Source: Tardiphaga sp.
GTDB lineage: Bacteria; Pseudomonadota; Alphaproteobacteria; Rhizobiales; Xanthobacteraceae
Assembly: GCA_030147505.1 (NCBI GenBank)
Contig: JASBVG010000003.1
Span: 1 to 64,000 of the forward strand
Length of the DNA stretch: 64,000 nucleotides
Direction: 5' to 3'
Shown here: positions 25,503 to 35,714 of the stretch, in pieces
Position numbering within the stretch: position 1 is the stretch's first letter
Layout of the letters: the number at the start of each line of letters is the position of its first letter
The notes under the pieces: model-generated
Told to the model about the DNA's origin: nothing
The model's input: only the letters and a program-made list of their open reading frames with translations
The model's database searches: none
Made by a program: the position numbers and the translations under genes

Positions 25503-28099
25503 CACGCGATAGCTCCTGTACCAACCGGTAACGAGAATACAAATGATGCTCCCTGTGATGAGTTGACGTCCACCCATAGATTTCCACCGTGCGCCTCGAC
25601 GATCGATCGGCAGATGGAAAGTCCCATTCCCATTCCCTGCTCCTTGGTGGAAAAGAACGGTTGGAATACCTTGTCGGGAAATTCGACCCCGGGTCCCATG
25701 TCGCTCACGGCGATCTGAACGACATCGCCCACACCGCAACTGACCCGAACCTGAACGACCTTGTCTCCGACGAGACCATCCATCGCGTCGATACCATTTC
25801 GGATCAGATTGCTGAGGACCTGCTGGATCTGGACGCGATCGATGGCGACCAAAGGGAGATCGGGATCGACATCGATCACGATCCGCGTTCCGCGCCGAGC
25901 TGCGTCTTCCCCAATCAGACCGCAGACCTCCGCGATCACATTCTTCAGCTTGGATACATTTCGCTTGTCGCCGGATTGCTTGAACAAGGCGCGGATGCGG
26001 CTGACCACATCGGCGGCACCATTAGCGTCGCGGATGACCCGCTCGACGGTGCGACTCGCGCGCTCGATATTCGGTGGCTGTGCGGTCAGCCATCGCTGGC
26101 ATGCGTGTGAATTGGCGACGATGGCCGCGAGCGGTTGATTGACTTCGTGAGCAATCGAGGCCGAGAGTTCGGCCAGGCTCGCCGCCTGGCTCGCGCGCGC
26201 AATCTTCTCCTGAGCCTGCCGGAGCTCCTCCTGCGCTCGCATCTCGCCATCGATATCGAGGCAGATCACGTTCCACTGCACGATAGTGCCGGCCGCGTCG
26301 CGCATCGGGCCGGCACGCGTCTCGACCCATCGATACTCACCATCGAACCGACGCAGCCGGTGCCGTCGCGCATAGGGTTCGCCTGTGGCGAGCGAATGCG
26401 CGTATCGCTCCTTCACGCCCTGCAGATCGCTCGGATGAACGCCGGCATCTAGGGTTGCGTCAAGCCGCGAGGGCTGTCCTTCGAGCTCCTCGAGATTGTA
26501 TCCGAGGAATTCGCGCAACTGCTTGCTGCGATAGATCGGCTCGCCATCGGGCGTGGCGCAATCGATCATCGCCGGCAGCGTTTCCACCAGCTGGCGCAAC
26601 GAGCGCTCGCTTTCCAGCAGTGCTTCATGCGCCTGGACTTGGTCATCGATATCGACGCATACGGCGTACCACTGCAGCACCTCACCGCCGCTCCCGCGCG
26701 ACGGCTCGACGCGCACCTCGCTCCAGCGATGCGAGCCGTCACTGCGCAATTGCGGATAGCGCATCATGCATGGCGCGCCCGTTGCAAAGGCATTCATGAG
26801 CGTCGCCCGGGCGTTCGCCCGGTAGTCCGGATGGATGGTGCAGAGCGTCGGCATGCCATCGGGCGCCGTCGCATCTTTCAGGGTCCTGCCGGTCACGTCC
26901 ATGAAGCGCTTGTTGACGAAGACCGGGTGGCCGTCCGGCGTCGTGCTCCAGATCATCGCCGGGACGGCGTTGACTAGCATTTGCAATTGCCGCTCGCTCT
27001 GCTCAAGCGCCTGTTGGGCAATGACCGCATCGTGGATATCGATGCTCTGGCCGTACCAGTTGATGATCGCACCGGTGTCGTCACGCAGAGGTTCGGCGCG
27101 TGTTTCCGTCCATCGAAACGCGCCGCCGGCACGGAGCTGACGGTAACGCCTGACATAAGGCTCACCGGTTCGGCGGGAGCGCTCGAAGGCTGCGATCGCG
27201 GCGTCGCCGTCTTCCGGGTGGAGGACGATCTTCAAGGACAGGGATCCGTCCGCGGCGGTGATGTCCTCGATGGTGGCGCCCGTCATCTGGGTGAAGCGTC
27301 TATTGACATAGGTCGGCATCCCATCGGACGTCGTGCTCCAGATCGCCGCTGGAACAGCATCGATGAGCTGCTGTAGCTGCCGCTCATTATGCAGGAGCTC
27401 TGCCTCCGCGGTCTTTCTTTCCTCGATATCGATCATCGTGCCGTACCAGCCGGCCAGCTTGCCCTTATGGTCGCGCGACAGCGAGCCGTAGAGCCTGAAC
27501 CATCGATACACGCCGTCGTGCCGGCGTATGCGCAACTCCGCGTCAAAGGCCGAGCCTGTGACGAGCGATTCCCGCCGGATGCTCATGAGACCGGTGTAAT
27601 CGTCTGGATGAACGATCCGGCGCCAGGCTAAATTGTCGAACTGATGGAAAAGCCCCTGCTTGGGCTGCTCCAGGCCGGCGAATACAAAGGTCCCCGCGCT
27701 AACATGGGTGACATGGCCATCCGGACTCGCCGACCAGGTAAAGGCCGGCATGCTCTTCACAATCTGCATGGCCTCGACCATGTCCGCACCGAACAAGGTC
27801 GATGCTTTCGCCTCAATGAACTCCCCGATGCACAGCGCGACAGCGAAGAAGGCGGTCCAGGACAGGAGTTGCTCACGCATGTCATGGGCGAACAACGCAG
27901 CAGCAAGGGCTGATCCGAGCAGCGCTACCGTCCAGACGGCGCGCAGCAGCCAGACGGCCCTGCCCGAAGCATACAGATACATCGCGGCGACGGGAGCCAG
28001 CAGGCCAAAGGGCCGATCCATCAGGCCAAACAGCAGCCCCCCGATCACTGCGCCCATAACCGCAGGCAGCCAATATTGTCGAGATCGCTCCGCCGTCAT
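25502..28099 (-). CDS. Membrane four-PAS sensor histidine kinase (FixL-like core)
   Basis: The 865-residue protein begins with four or so hydrophobic helices (about residues 8-105). Four successive PAS/PAC units follow (about 120-630, each containing a variant of PAIWSTT or WSASPDG and ending YRW.ETRAEP or similar). The HisKA H-box SIAHEVNQPLAAI has the phosphorylated His at about residue 651, and the HATPase_c domain has NLIRNGIDAMDG, MGPGVEFPDKVFQPFF and GMGMGLSIC. The HEVNQP variant is shared with FixL-type kinases. No haem-site His was identified in the PAS domains. ATG 28099 follows GGAGCAACCGGGC. It heads a tightly overlapping operon with three response regulators. Confidence 0.92.
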   Translation of the reverse strand: MTAERSRQYWLPAVMGAVIGGLLFGLMDRPFGLLAPVAAMYLYASGRAVWLLRAVWTVALLGSALAAALFAHDMREQLLSWTAFFAVALCIGEFIEAKASTLFGADMVEAMQIVKSMPAFTWSASPDGHVTHVSAGTFVFAGLEQPKQGLFHQFDNLAWRRIVHPDDYTGLMSIRRESLVTGSAFDAELRIRRHDGVYRWFRLYGSLSRDHKGKLAGWYGTMIDIEERKTAEAELLHNERQLQQLIDAVPAAIWSTTSDGMPTYVNRRFTQMTGATIEDITAADGSLSLKIVLHPEDGDAAIAAFERSRRTGEPYVRRYRQLRAGGAFRWTETRAEPLRDDTGAIINWYGQSIDIHDAVIAQQALEQSERQLQMLVNAVPAMIWSTTPDGHPVFVNKRFMDVTGRTLKDATAPDGMPTLCTIHPDYRANARATLMNAFATGAPCMMRYPQLRSDGSHRWSEVRVEPSRGSGGEVLQWYAVCVDIDDQVQAHEALLESERSLRQLVETLPAMIDCATPDGEPIYRSKQLREFLGYNLEELEGQPSRLDATLDAGVHPSDLQGVKERYAHSLATGEPYARRHRLRRFDGEYRWVETRAGPMRDAAGTIVQWNVICLDIDGEMRAQEELRQAQEKIARASQAASLAELSASIAHEVNQPLAAIVANSHACQRWLTAQPPNIERASRTVERVIRDANGAADVVSRIRALFKQSGDKRNVSKLKNVIAEVCGLIGEDAARRGTRIVIDVDPDLPLVAIDRVQIQQVLSNLIRNGIDAMDGLVGDKVVQVRVSCGVGDVVQIAVSDMGPGVEFPDKVFQPFFSTKEQGMGMGLSICRSIVEAHGGNLWVDVNSSQGASFVFSLPVGTGAIA

Positions 28100-28291
28100 G
28101 CCCGGTTGCTCCAGCCCCAAAGAACGCTTGACCTTTTAAGGGTGCATTGTCTGGCGGTCTCCCGAAAAGGCCTGACCATCGCGCTCGTCGTCCGAAGTCT
28201 AGCCCCCTCGCCCCGTCGCCGCACCCCATGGAAATCCATGTGTTGCCAAGGCGACGTCAGGGTATGGGTCGGCAGCTTCCCCGGACCGTTA

Positions 28292-29539
28292 TCAGCCGAG
28301 CCTGACCGTCGCCCCGCTCGCACCGTTGAGCAGCCTCCGGAGATGGAAGTTCACCAGCGAATCGTCGGCATGAGCGCCCACGAGCGCCGCGAAAGCCGGA
28401 ACCGCAGCGGCGTCCCCCGCCTCCAGCAACCGGAAAGCGGACGCATATTTTTCCGTGGCGGAATCCTCGAACCGGGCCACCGATAGCGGTTCATGGGCCC
28501 GCAGCGCTTCGCTGCGGCCGCGCAAAACAAGATCGCCGATCGGCCGCCCTCGAAATGTGCCGGCGGTGCGCACCGCAACGTCACTAACGCAGATCCGCGT
28601 GCCCAGAGCTTTATTGGCGACCTCGAGCCGGGCAGCGGTATTGATCGTATCGCCATAGGCCGTGTAATCGAAAAAGCGGTCACCGCCGAAATTACCGACC
28701 AGCGCCGCGCCCGCATGAACGCCGATGCGTGTCACGCCGAAATCCACTCCCTTGTGCCTCCATCGCTCGCGAAAGGCTTCGGCCCAATCATCCAGTTGCT
28801 GGGCACAGGCAATGGCACGCGCCGCGTAGTCGGGCTGATCGCCCGGCGCATTGAAAAGAACCTGGATCGCGTCACCAATCACCTTGGCCACCGTTCCCTG
28901 ATGCTCGAACACCACATCGGTCAGCCCACCGACATATTCATTGAGCAGCTTCGCAAGCTGCTCCGGCGCGACCGCCTCGACCAGCGATGTAAAGCCGGTG
29001 ATGTCGGTGAAGATGACACCGACCTGGCGCCAGTGTACCGCCATCTCGTCGTCGCCGCCGTCGACCAGCCGCTTCGCCAGTTCGGGAGAAAAGTATCGGG
29101 ACAGCGAAGCATGCGCGCGCTCGGCATCCGTCTGCCGACGCTGGGCCTCGCGGAGCGCTTCCACATGGCGAGCCGTCTTCAGGATCGTGGCTTCCAGATC
29201 AGAAAAGTCGATCGGCTTCGTCAGGAAGTCGAATGCACCGCGATTCATGGCGGTCCGGATATTGGTCATATCGCCATAGGCCGACACGATGATCGCCGAT
29301 TTGCGGTCGTCGCGCTGCTGCAGGGCTTCCAGCAGCGACAATCCATCCATGCGCGGCATGTTGATGTCGAGCACGACCAGATCCACATGCGGGTGACGGT
29401 CGATGGCATCCAGCGCCTCGACGCCATCACGGGCGAACAGGAAGTCGATCAGGCCGTCGCGGCGTTGGCGACGAAATTTCCGCAGGATGAGCGTTTCGAG
29501 GTCCGGCTCGTCATCGACCATCAGGACAGTCGCGGTCAT
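28292..29539 (-). CDS. Receiver-domain class III adenylate/guanylate cyclase
   Basis: The 415-residue protein has an N-terminal receiver (VDDEP near residue 8, phosphoacceptor D58 in LVVLDINMPRMDG, VSAYGDM, FLTKPI), a linker helix, and a class III cyclase domain (about 175-345). The cyclase metal-binding Asp is in VIFTDITGF, the second acidic site in KVIGDAIQVLF, and the transition-state Asn/Arg pair in YGDTINTAARLE, so it looks catalytically complete. Substrate choice between ATP and GTP is not decided; the Lys in AKVIGDA favours ATP. It lies 130 bp after the GAF kinase gene and is its probable partner. ATG 29539 follows GGAGTGGCCGC. Confidence 0.92.
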   Translation of the reverse strand: MTATVLMVDDEPDLETLILRKFRRQRRDGLIDFLFARDGVEALDAIDRHPHVDLVVLDINMPRMDGLSLLEALQQRDDRKSAIIVSAYGDMTNIRTAMNRGAFDFLTKPIDFSDLEATILKTARHVEALREAQRRQTDAERAHASLSRYFSPELAKRLVDGGDDEMAVHWRQVGVIFTDITGFTSLVEAVAPEQLAKLLNEYVGGLTDVVFEHQGTVAKVIGDAIQVLFNAPGDQPDYAARAIACAQQLDDWAEAFRERWRHKGVDFGVTRIGVHAGAALVGNFGGDRFFDYTAYGDTINTAARLEVANKALGTRICVSDVAVRTAGTFRGRPIGDLVLRGRSEALRAHEPLSVARFEDSATEKYASAFRLLEAGDAAAVPAFAALVGAHADDSLVNFHLRRLLNGASGATVRLG

Positions 29540-29669
29540 GCGGCCACTCCAGGTCTCGACGGGACTTCCGGGGCAGCTGCTCGCAAGCCGGTTGTCTCGG
29601 GCAGTTGCGGGCACGAATGCCGGAACAGATCTCTGATCATCGGGCTTCCAATATAGACGGGCGGAGATG

Positions 29670-31121
29670 TCACGACTGATCTCCCAGCGCGTTGTTGCCA
29701 CGCGGCAGCGTAATGATGAATTCCGTGAACACGCCCAGCTCCGTCTCGACGTCGATGCGACCGCCGTGCTGCTTCACGACGATATCGTAGCTCAAGGACA
29801 GACCAAGCCCGGTTCCCTCTCCGGGCGGTTTGGTCGTGAAGAATGGATCGAATATCTTCTCCTTCACATCTGGCGGCATGCCGACGCCATTGTCACGGAT
29901 GCGGATTTCGACCGAGCCAGACAGGCTGCGAGTCGTTGCGCTCACGGTCGGCTCAAAACGCGGGTCGCGCTCGCCTCGGCCCTCATTGACCGCATAGAAG
30001 CCGTTGGCGAACAGGTTCAACAGCACGCGTGTGATCTCCTGCGGGAAAATCTCGATCAGGCCGACCGCGGGGTCGTAATCGCGCTCGAAAGTGACCGAGA
30101 GCTTCGGACGCTCGGCTCGGGCGCCGTGATAAGCAAGCGCAAGGCTTTCATCGATCAATGCGTTGAGATCCGTCAGCCGGTGCTCGCCGCCGCCGCCCCG
30201 CGAATGCAGCAGCATGTTCTTGACGATGGAATCCGCGCGTCTTCCATGTTGAACGATCCTCTGAAGGTTGTCCTTGAGAAGACCACTCAGGTTGTCCATG
30301 TCCTCGCGAGCATTGTCGGCAACCGGAATGCCGGCCAATACCTCGACAAGTTCATCCGTCAACTCGACCGACAAGGACGCGAAGTTATTGATGAAGTTGA
30401 GCGGATTCTTGATTTCATGCGCGATGCCCGCGGTGAGCTGGCCAAGCGACGTCAGTTTTTCCGTCTGCACCAGGCGGTCCTGTGCAGCGCGCAGCCCGTC
30501 GAGCGATGTCGACAGCTCCGTCGTACGGGCCTGCAGCTCCTTGAACAATCGAACATTTTCCACGGCGATCACGGCCTGGTCCGCGAATGTCTTGAGCAAC
30601 TCTATCTGACTTTCACCGAACCCACCGGCTTCGGCCCGGGAGACACCGATGGTGCCGATTGCGGTGCCCTTGCGCAACATCGGGACGACGACAATGCTGC
30701 GGTAGCCTCGCGCACGCGCCATCTCTTTGACGGCGTTGGGGACATCGTCTTCGGTTTCGATATCGAACCGAAATGCGATCGTCGCCGTTGCGGCGACCCG
30801 ACTGTGGATGCCGCCTGCTGTCAACGCGACGGGAAAAGATACCCGGACCCCCTCGTCACCATCGGCACTTCCCGCTGTAAACGCAGCCAGATGGAGCATG
30901 TCGTCGATGACGCGGGTGACGAGTGCCGACTGTCCGCCGAGCAGCCGCTGCGCGCTGCCTGAGATGACATCGAACACCGGCTGCGCATCCGTCGGAGAAC
31001 GGGCGATGACGTTGAGAATCTCCGATGTCGCGGCCTGCCTCTCAAGCGCCAGTGCCAGCTCCTGCCGCAACCGCGCGCTATCGGTGCGGCAGGACTGCTC
31101 ATCATGCCCCGGCTCCGGCAT
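29670..31121 (-). CDS. Cytosolic GAF-domain sensor histidine kinase
   Basis: The 483-residue protein has no membrane segment. After an N-terminal coiled coil ([20 protein letters not shown]) comes a GAF domain (about 45-200), a second coiled coil ([16 protein letters not shown]), a HisKA box ([20 protein letters not shown], His at about residue 235) and HATPase_c ([30 protein letters not shown]). It senses a soluble ligand or redox state through the GAF domain. Its ATG lies 4 nt after the MBL hydrolase stop, so the two are co-translated. The receiver-cyclase downstream is the likely phosphate acceptor. Confidence 0.92.
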   Translation of the reverse strand: MPEPGHDEQSCRTDSARLRQELALALERQAATSEILNVIARSPTDAQPVFDVISGSAQRLLGGQSALVTRVIDDMLHLAAFTAGSADGDEGVRVSFPVALTAGGIHSRVAATATIAFRFDIETEDDVPNAVKEMARARGYRSIVVVPMLRKGTAIGTIGVSRAEAGGFGESQIELLKTFADQAVIAVENVRLFKELQARTTELSTSLDGLRAAQDRLVQTEKLTSLGQLTAGIAHEIKNPLNFINNFASLSVELTDELVEVLAGIPVADNAREDMDNLSGLLKDNLQRIVQHGRRADSIVKNMLLHSRGGGGEHRLTDLNALIDESLALAYHGARAERPKLSVTFERDYDPAVGLIEIFPQEITRVLLNLFANGFYAVNEGRGERDPRFEPTVSATTRSLSGSVEIRIRDNGVGMPPDVKEKIFDPFFTTKPPGEGTGLGLSLSYDIVVKQHGGRIDVETELGVFTEFIITLPRGNNALGDQS

Positions 31122-31125
31122 TCCG

Positions 31126-32067
31126 TCAGTAGTCCCACCAGGTCGGGACCCAACGATAGAGATCACCGGCGATCGCGACCCGGCCGACCGACGGGAACGG
31201 CATATGGGTAGCCACCAGCCATGAGCCGGTCTCTGCCAACTCCCGCATGAGCCGGAGACGGACACGAGTGGCTTCTTCGGGATCATGTTCGAAGCCATTG
31301 TGCCATTCGGGGTGATCGAACGAGACGGGGAATATCGCGTCGCCAGCGAACATCAGCCGATCGCCATTGGACTCGACGCGGACCACGCTGTGCCCAGGCG
31401 TGTGACCGCCGGTGCGCGTGACGACAACGCCCGGCGCCACCTCGCTGCTATCATCGAACGGCTGCAATCGGTCACGGTATTCGCTCAGGAACCGCTTCGC
31501 CGCGCTCCGGGCCAGATCGGCGAGCACTGGCGGCATGCCAGTGCGGGAGAAATCAGGCGACGCCCAGAACTTGACCTCGGCGGCAGCGACGTGAATTCGC
31601 AGGTCGGGACGCAGTTGCGCCTTCATGCCGTCGACGAGCAGTCCGCCAACGTGATCAAAGTGCATGTGAGTCAGCACTATGTCGGTCACCGAGCCGAGAT
31701 CGATGCCAGCATTCTTCAGCCGCAAGCCCAACTGTCCGGCGCGCGGAAAGTCCGGATATTCCCTTCCCAGCCCGCTATCGATGAGAATGGTTCGATCGCC
31801 GCTCCGCACGACGACCTCGTTCAGCGCCCAATCGAACGCTTCGTGCGATAGAAATCTGTCGTCCAGCCAGGCTGCCCGATCCGACGGATCGGCATTGGTG
31901 GCCATCGATTCCGCTGGCGGCGTGAGCACGCCGTCGCTGATCACCAGCACGTCGATCTCGCCGACCCGCAGCGCATAGCGGGACGGTACCAGCTCGTCGG
32001 ACACCGTTGGGCCTCTGCTCGATTTCGCATTGGACTGCTGCTGGGCGGTTGGCGTCATCTGCTTCAT
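31126..32067 (-). CDS. MBL-fold metallo-hydrolase
   Basis: The 313-residue protein has a complete metallo-beta-lactamase metal site: HMHFDH at about residues 134-139, His in TGGHTPGHSVV, Asp in FAGDAIF and the final His in VATHMPFPS. Related enzymes include AHL lactonases and organophosphate (methyl parathion) hydrolases, so it likely opens a lactone or cleaves an ester. There is no clear signal peptide. It is a close paralogue of the protein at 34771-35688, sharing LVPSRYA, LVISDGVL and the C-terminal VGRVA, RWVP and WDY. It is directly coupled to the GAF kinase gene, suggesting that substrate or product is the signal sensed. GGAGATAACAAAG precedes the ATG. Confidence 0.9.
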   Translation of the reverse strand: MKQMTPTAQQQSNAKSSRGPTVSDELVPSRYALRVGEIDVLVISDGVLTPPAESMATNADPSDRAAWLDDRFLSHEAFDWALNEVVVRSGDRTILIDSGLGREYPDFPRAGQLGLRLKNAGIDLGSVTDIVLTHMHFDHVGGLLVDGMKAQLRPDLRIHVAAAEVKFWASPDFSRTGMPPVLADLARSAAKRFLSEYRDRLQPFDDSSEVAPGVVVTRTGGHTPGHSVVRVESNGDRLMFAGDAIFPVSFDHPEWHNGFEHDPEEATRVRLRLMRELAETGSWLVATHMPFPSVGRVAIAGDLYRWVPTWWDY

Positions 32068-32157
32068 CTTTGTTATCTCCTGCCATCAGTTGGCATTGGA
32101 TTTCGCCTCGTCGGCGGAGGAACCGCGCTCCCTGAACGAGAGCGCAGTCGCTTATGA

Positions 32158-33363
32158 TCAGAGTTTGGTGACTTGCTCCGGATCGGCAGAGGCTAGTGCT
32201 GCGGCTCGATTGGCGCGTGGTGGGTAGATCCATACGGTGTTGATCTCATGCTTCGTCTTTTTCGCGGCGTCGCCGACCATCTCCACCTTGCGCTCCCAGC
32301 CGCGCGTGAACAATGCGCCGGCGGCACCGAGGTCGAGGCAGGTCACATAGGCTTCCTGGTGATACGGCTTGGTCGGCACGCCGAGCAGTTCGGCTGCGGC
32401 ATTGTTGCCTGCAAAGGCGCCCATCCGCGTCGCATGCTGACACGACATCAGCGCATATGTGCCTTTGTCGTCGCACAACGCCTTCGCGGCATCGCCGGTC
32501 GCGAATACGCCGTTGACCGATGGCACTCGCAGTTCGCGATCGACGAGCAGGCGTCCCGACGTATCCCGCTCCGCTGGAATCTCTGCTGTAAGCGGGGCCG
32601 CGCGCATGCCCGCAGCCCAGATCACGGTGGCACATTCGATACGCTCGCCGCTGGACAACGTCACACCAGACTTGTCGAGCGAGGTCACACCGACACCGGT
32701 ACGCGTGTCCACACCGAGAACTTGGAGCGCATCTTCGATATGCGGGCGCGCTGCCGTTCCCATATCGGGCGCTATCGCAGCGTTGCGCTCGACAATGACA
32801 ATACGCGGATTGGTATCCCTACCGAGGATAGCGCGCATCCGTGCCGGCAGCTCGGTCGCCACTTCGATCCCGGTGAAACCACCCCCCGCGACCACCACGG
32901 TGTCACGATTCTTCGACGGCGGCAGTTTCGCCAGATCGTGCAGATGCCGATCCAGCGCAACGGCGTCGCTCAGTTGATCGACGCTGAACCCGTATTGCTC
33001 AAGTCCCGGTATGTCGGGGCGGAAAAGCCGGCTGCCAGCGGCAATGACCAGCCGATCATAGGCGACAACCCGTTCCGACTGGTTTGCCACTGCGACGGTC
33101 AGCGCCCGCGACTTGGTATCTACCGATACCACGCTGCCTTGCAGATAGACGACGTCGATCGCCTTCAAAACATCCTGCAGCGGCGCCGTGAGCGCTTCGG
33201 GCCTAGCTTCATAGAGACGCGGGCGCACGACAAGCGTCGGCTCCGGAGAGACGAGCATGATTTCGAGGGCTTCGGGCGTCACGCCCTGGATGTCGCGCAG
33301 CCGCGCGGCGGAGAGTGCGGCATACATACCGGCAAAGCCGGCGCCAACGATGACGATTCGCAT
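32158..33363 (-). CDS. NDH-2-like NAD(P)/FAD-dependent oxidoreductase
   Basis: The 401-residue protein has two Rossmann sites, FAD-binding IVGAGFAGMYAALSA at the N-terminus and NAD(P)-binding VVAGGGFTGIEVATEL at about 170, and the FAD phosphate motif GVFATGDAA near residue 300. This is the pattern of type II NADH dehydrogenases and related flavoproteins; no C-terminal membrane helix is obvious. It transfers electrons from NAD(P)H to a quinone or other acceptor. AGGAGCTCCCC precedes the ATG at 33363. It sits 32 bp after the alpha/beta hydrolase gene and 90 bp before the MBL gene, probably in one operon. Confidence 0.88.
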   Translation of the reverse strand: MRIVIVGAGFAGMYAALSAARLRDIQGVTPEALEIMLVSPEPTLVVRPRLYEARPEALTAPLQDVLKAIDVVYLQGSVVSVDTKSRALTVAVANQSERVVAYDRLVIAAGSRLFRPDIPGLEQYGFSVDQLSDAVALDRHLHDLAKLPPSKNRDTVVVAGGGFTGIEVATELPARMRAILGRDTNPRIVIVERNAAIAPDMGTAARPHIEDALQVLGVDTRTGVGVTSLDKSGVTLSSGERIECATVIWAAGMRAAPLTAEIPAERDTSGRLLVDRELRVPSVNGVFATGDAAKALCDDKGTYALMSCQHATRMGAFAGNNAAAELLGVPTKPYHQEAYVTCLDLGAAGALFTRGWERKVEMVGDAAKKTKHEINTVWIYPPRANRAAALASADPEQVTKL

Positions 33364-33395
33364 GGGGAGCTCCTGATGTATAAAGCTGAGAAAGT

Positions 33396-34400
33396 TTAGG
33401 CGGAGATGAATTTGAGAATGTCGGCGTTGACGATGTCGGTATGCGTCGCGCACATCCCGTGCGGCAGGCCATCATAGATTTTCAGCACGCTGTGCTTTAG
33501 AAGCTTTGCCGAGAGCGGCGCGGAGTTCGCGACTGGCACGATCTGATCGTCGCTGCCGTGGAGGACCAGCGTCGGGACTGTGATGGTCCTGAGGTCGTCG
33601 CTGAAGTCGGTTTCGGAAAATGCCTTGATGCAGTCGTAATGGGCCTTCGCGCTACCCATCATGCCCTGACGCCACCAGTTCCAGATCACCGCCTGCGATG
33701 CTTTGGTGCCCGGACGATTGTAGCCATAAAAAGGGCCGCTCGCGAATTCCAGGTAGAATTTTGATCGATTGGCCGCGAGTTGCTTGCGCAGCCCGTCGAA
33801 CACCTCGATTGGCAACCCTTTCGGATTGGCGTTCGTTCGCACCATCACCGGAGGCACCGCACCAATCAGTATGAGCCTGGCGACGCGGCCATTGCCGAAC
33901 CGCGCGACATAGCGCGACGCCTCGCCTCCGCCGGTGGAATGACCGATGTGGATCGCATTGCGGAGGTCGAGATGCGCCGTAAGTGCTGCTACGTCAGCGG
34001 CATAGTGGTCCATATCATGGCCATCGACCGCTTGGCTGGATCGACCGTGACCTCGGCGATCATGAGCAATCACGCGATAGCCTTTGTCGAGAAGGTAAAG
34101 CATCTGGCTCTCCCAGTCGTCGGACGACAGTGGCCAGCCGTGATGGAAGACGATCGGCTGCGCGGACTTTGCGCCCCAATCGCGATAGAAGATTTCCGCC
34201 CCGTCTCTGGTCGTGATGGACGACGTCGGTATTTGGGACGCGGGATTCTCGGTCGTTGTTGTATGCGAAAGCACGTCAGCCTCCTTTCCTGCTGCCGACG
34301 AAGAGCGGACGGTCATGGATGCTGCGTAAATCAACGTCGTGGCGAGCAGCTTGCGCCGTGATACATTAGCAAGACGTCTGATCGCGCTTTTCCAGGTCAT
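33396..34400 (-). CDS. Tat-exported alpha/beta hydrolase (non-haem chloroperoxidase-like)
   Basis: From the ATG at 34400 (GGAGACGAACC upstream) the 334-residue protein starts with a twin-arginine signal ([18 protein letters not shown]). An alpha/beta hydrolase domain follows, with the oxyanion motif [11 protein letters not shown], the nucleophile Ser in GHSTGGGE (about residue 155), Asp in LVLHGSDD and His in [10 protein letters not shown]. The GHSTGGGE form and the RRGHGRS segment are typical of perhydrolases/chloroperoxidases and related esterases. Export by Tat would place it in the periplasm. It heads the minus-strand run hydrolase, flavoprotein, MBL hydrolase, kinase. Substrate unknown. 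Confidence 0.88.
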   Translation of the reverse strand: MTWKSAIRRLANVSRRKLLATTLIYAASMTVRSSSAAGKEADVLSHTTTTENPASQIPTSSITTRDGAEIFYRDWGAKSAQPIVFHHGWPLSSDDWESQMLYLLDKGYRVIAHDRRGHGRSSQAVDGHDMDHYAADVAALTAHLDLRNAIHIGHSTGGGEASRYVARFGNGRVARLILIGAVPPVMVRTNANPKGLPIEVFDGLRKQLAANRSKFYLEFASGPFYGYNRPGTKASQAVIWNWWRQGMMGSAKAHYDCIKAFSETDFSDDLRTITVPTLVLHGSDDQIVPVANSAPLSAKLLKHSVLKIYDGLPHGMCATHTDIVNADILKFISA

Positions 34401-34770
34401 TGGTTCGTCTCCATCGAGTGGGTGCGGACAAATACGTGCTCGCATTGGCACCGAGCGCGTGAACGGTCTGAACATGACGAACTGCGAAGCGCGGCGGTAT
34501 CGTTCTGCAGATCAGCGCGGCTGGCTTGGCGAATAGCCGAACCTACCCCTCGGGATAGGGACGCCCCGGACGGTCCAGCGTCAGCGATTTAGTCGGATTG
34601 CCACGTCAGTCGCCGAATCCCAGGCGATCTCGATGCGCCCTCGTCATCGGCACCGCATGACCTATGCCGACGTATTGCGTGACCTGTCCTCTGGCCCAGT
34701 CGATCACGGATATGCCCGCACCTAGCATCGACGGCGCCGCGAGTTGCGCGGCGATCAACAGGAGATAGAC

Positions 34771-35688
34771 ATGAGCATAGACGTTGCTTCGCGCTCGACT
34801 CGATCGGCGCCCGAAGAACTGGTGCCATCGCGCTACGCGGTCAAAATCGGCGACATCGAGGTGCTGGTGATTAGCGACGGCGTACTTCCACTGCCGACTA
34901 CCATGCTGGGCCACAATGCCGATCCGAAAGTGCGTGCCGCCTGGATGGAGCACATGTTCCTGCCAAAGGACGCGTTCGATTGGGCGCTCAACGCCGTGCT
35001 CATCCGCAGCGGCGGTAAAACCATTCTGGTCGATGCGGGACTGGGATCCGACCCGAACCTGAATCTGCCGAGGGCCGGCCAGTTGATCCATCGGCTGGAG
35101 AATGCCGGCATCGACCTCGCATCGGTGACTGACGTGGTGCTGACCCATATGCATATGGATCACATCGGCGGCCTGCTCGTTCCCGGCGTCAAAGATCAGC
35201 TACGTCCGGACGTGCAGATCCACGTGGCCGCCGCCGAGGTCGCATTCTGGGACGCGCCAGATTTTTCCCAGACCGCCATGCCGCCCGGATTCCCGGATGC
35301 GCTGCGCGCGACCGCCAAGCAGTTCGCCAAAGAATACCACAACCAGTTGCGGCAGTTCGACGACGAGTATGAAGTTGCACCGGGTGTCATCGTTCGTCGC
35401 ACCGGTGGCCATACGCCCGGGCACAGCATCGTCCGCGTGGCATCGGGCACGGACGCGCTCACCTTCGCCGGCGACGCCGTGTTCACGGTCGGGTTTGACC
35501 ACCCGGACTGGTACAACGGCTTCGAGCACGACCCGAAAGAGGCGTCCCATGTTCGCACGCGTCTGCTGAAGGAAATCGCCGCGACCGAGGAATTGCTGGT
35601 CGCCACGCATATGCCATTTCCGTCCGTCGGACGCGTCGCTGTCGAGGGCGACGTCTTCCGATGGGTGCCGGTCTACTGGGACTACTGA
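34771..35688 (+). CDS. MBL-fold metallo-hydrolase, paralogue of the one at 31126
   Basis: The 305-residue protein has the complete metal site (HMHMDH at about 126-131, GGHTPGHSIV, FAGDAVF, VATHMPFPS). It is clearly paralogous to the 313-residue enzyme 2.7 kb away, on the opposite strand. AGGAGATAGAC precedes the ATG at 34771; the frame upstream to 34744 adds nothing. Lactonase or phosphotriesterase activity is the best family guess. It is monocistronic, ending in a strong GC-rich hairpin. The duplication brackets the hydrolase and flavoprotein genes. Confidence 0.9.
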   Translation: MSIDVASRSTRSAPEELVPSRYAVKIGDIEVLVISDGVLPLPTTMLGHNADPKVRAAWMEHMFLPKDAFDWALNAVLIRSGGKTILVDAGLGSDPNLNLPRAGQLIHRLENAGIDLASVTDVVLTHMHMDHIGGLLVPGVKDQLRPDVQIHVAAAEVAFWDAPDFSQTAMPPGFPDALRATAKQFAKEYHNQLRQFDDEYEVAPGVIVRRTGGHTPGHSIVRVASGTDALTFAGDAVFTVGFDHPDWYNGFEHDPKEASHVRTRLLKEIAATEELLVATHMPFPSVGRVAVEGDVFRWVPVYWDY

Positions 35689-35714
35689 CCGTTCCAAAAC
35701 AGTGAATTTGTAGC

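Noticed and set aside
28140..28291. Possible promoter or hairpin between the cyclase and four-PAS kinase genes
   Set aside because: No hexamers or stem stood out clearly enough to annotate.
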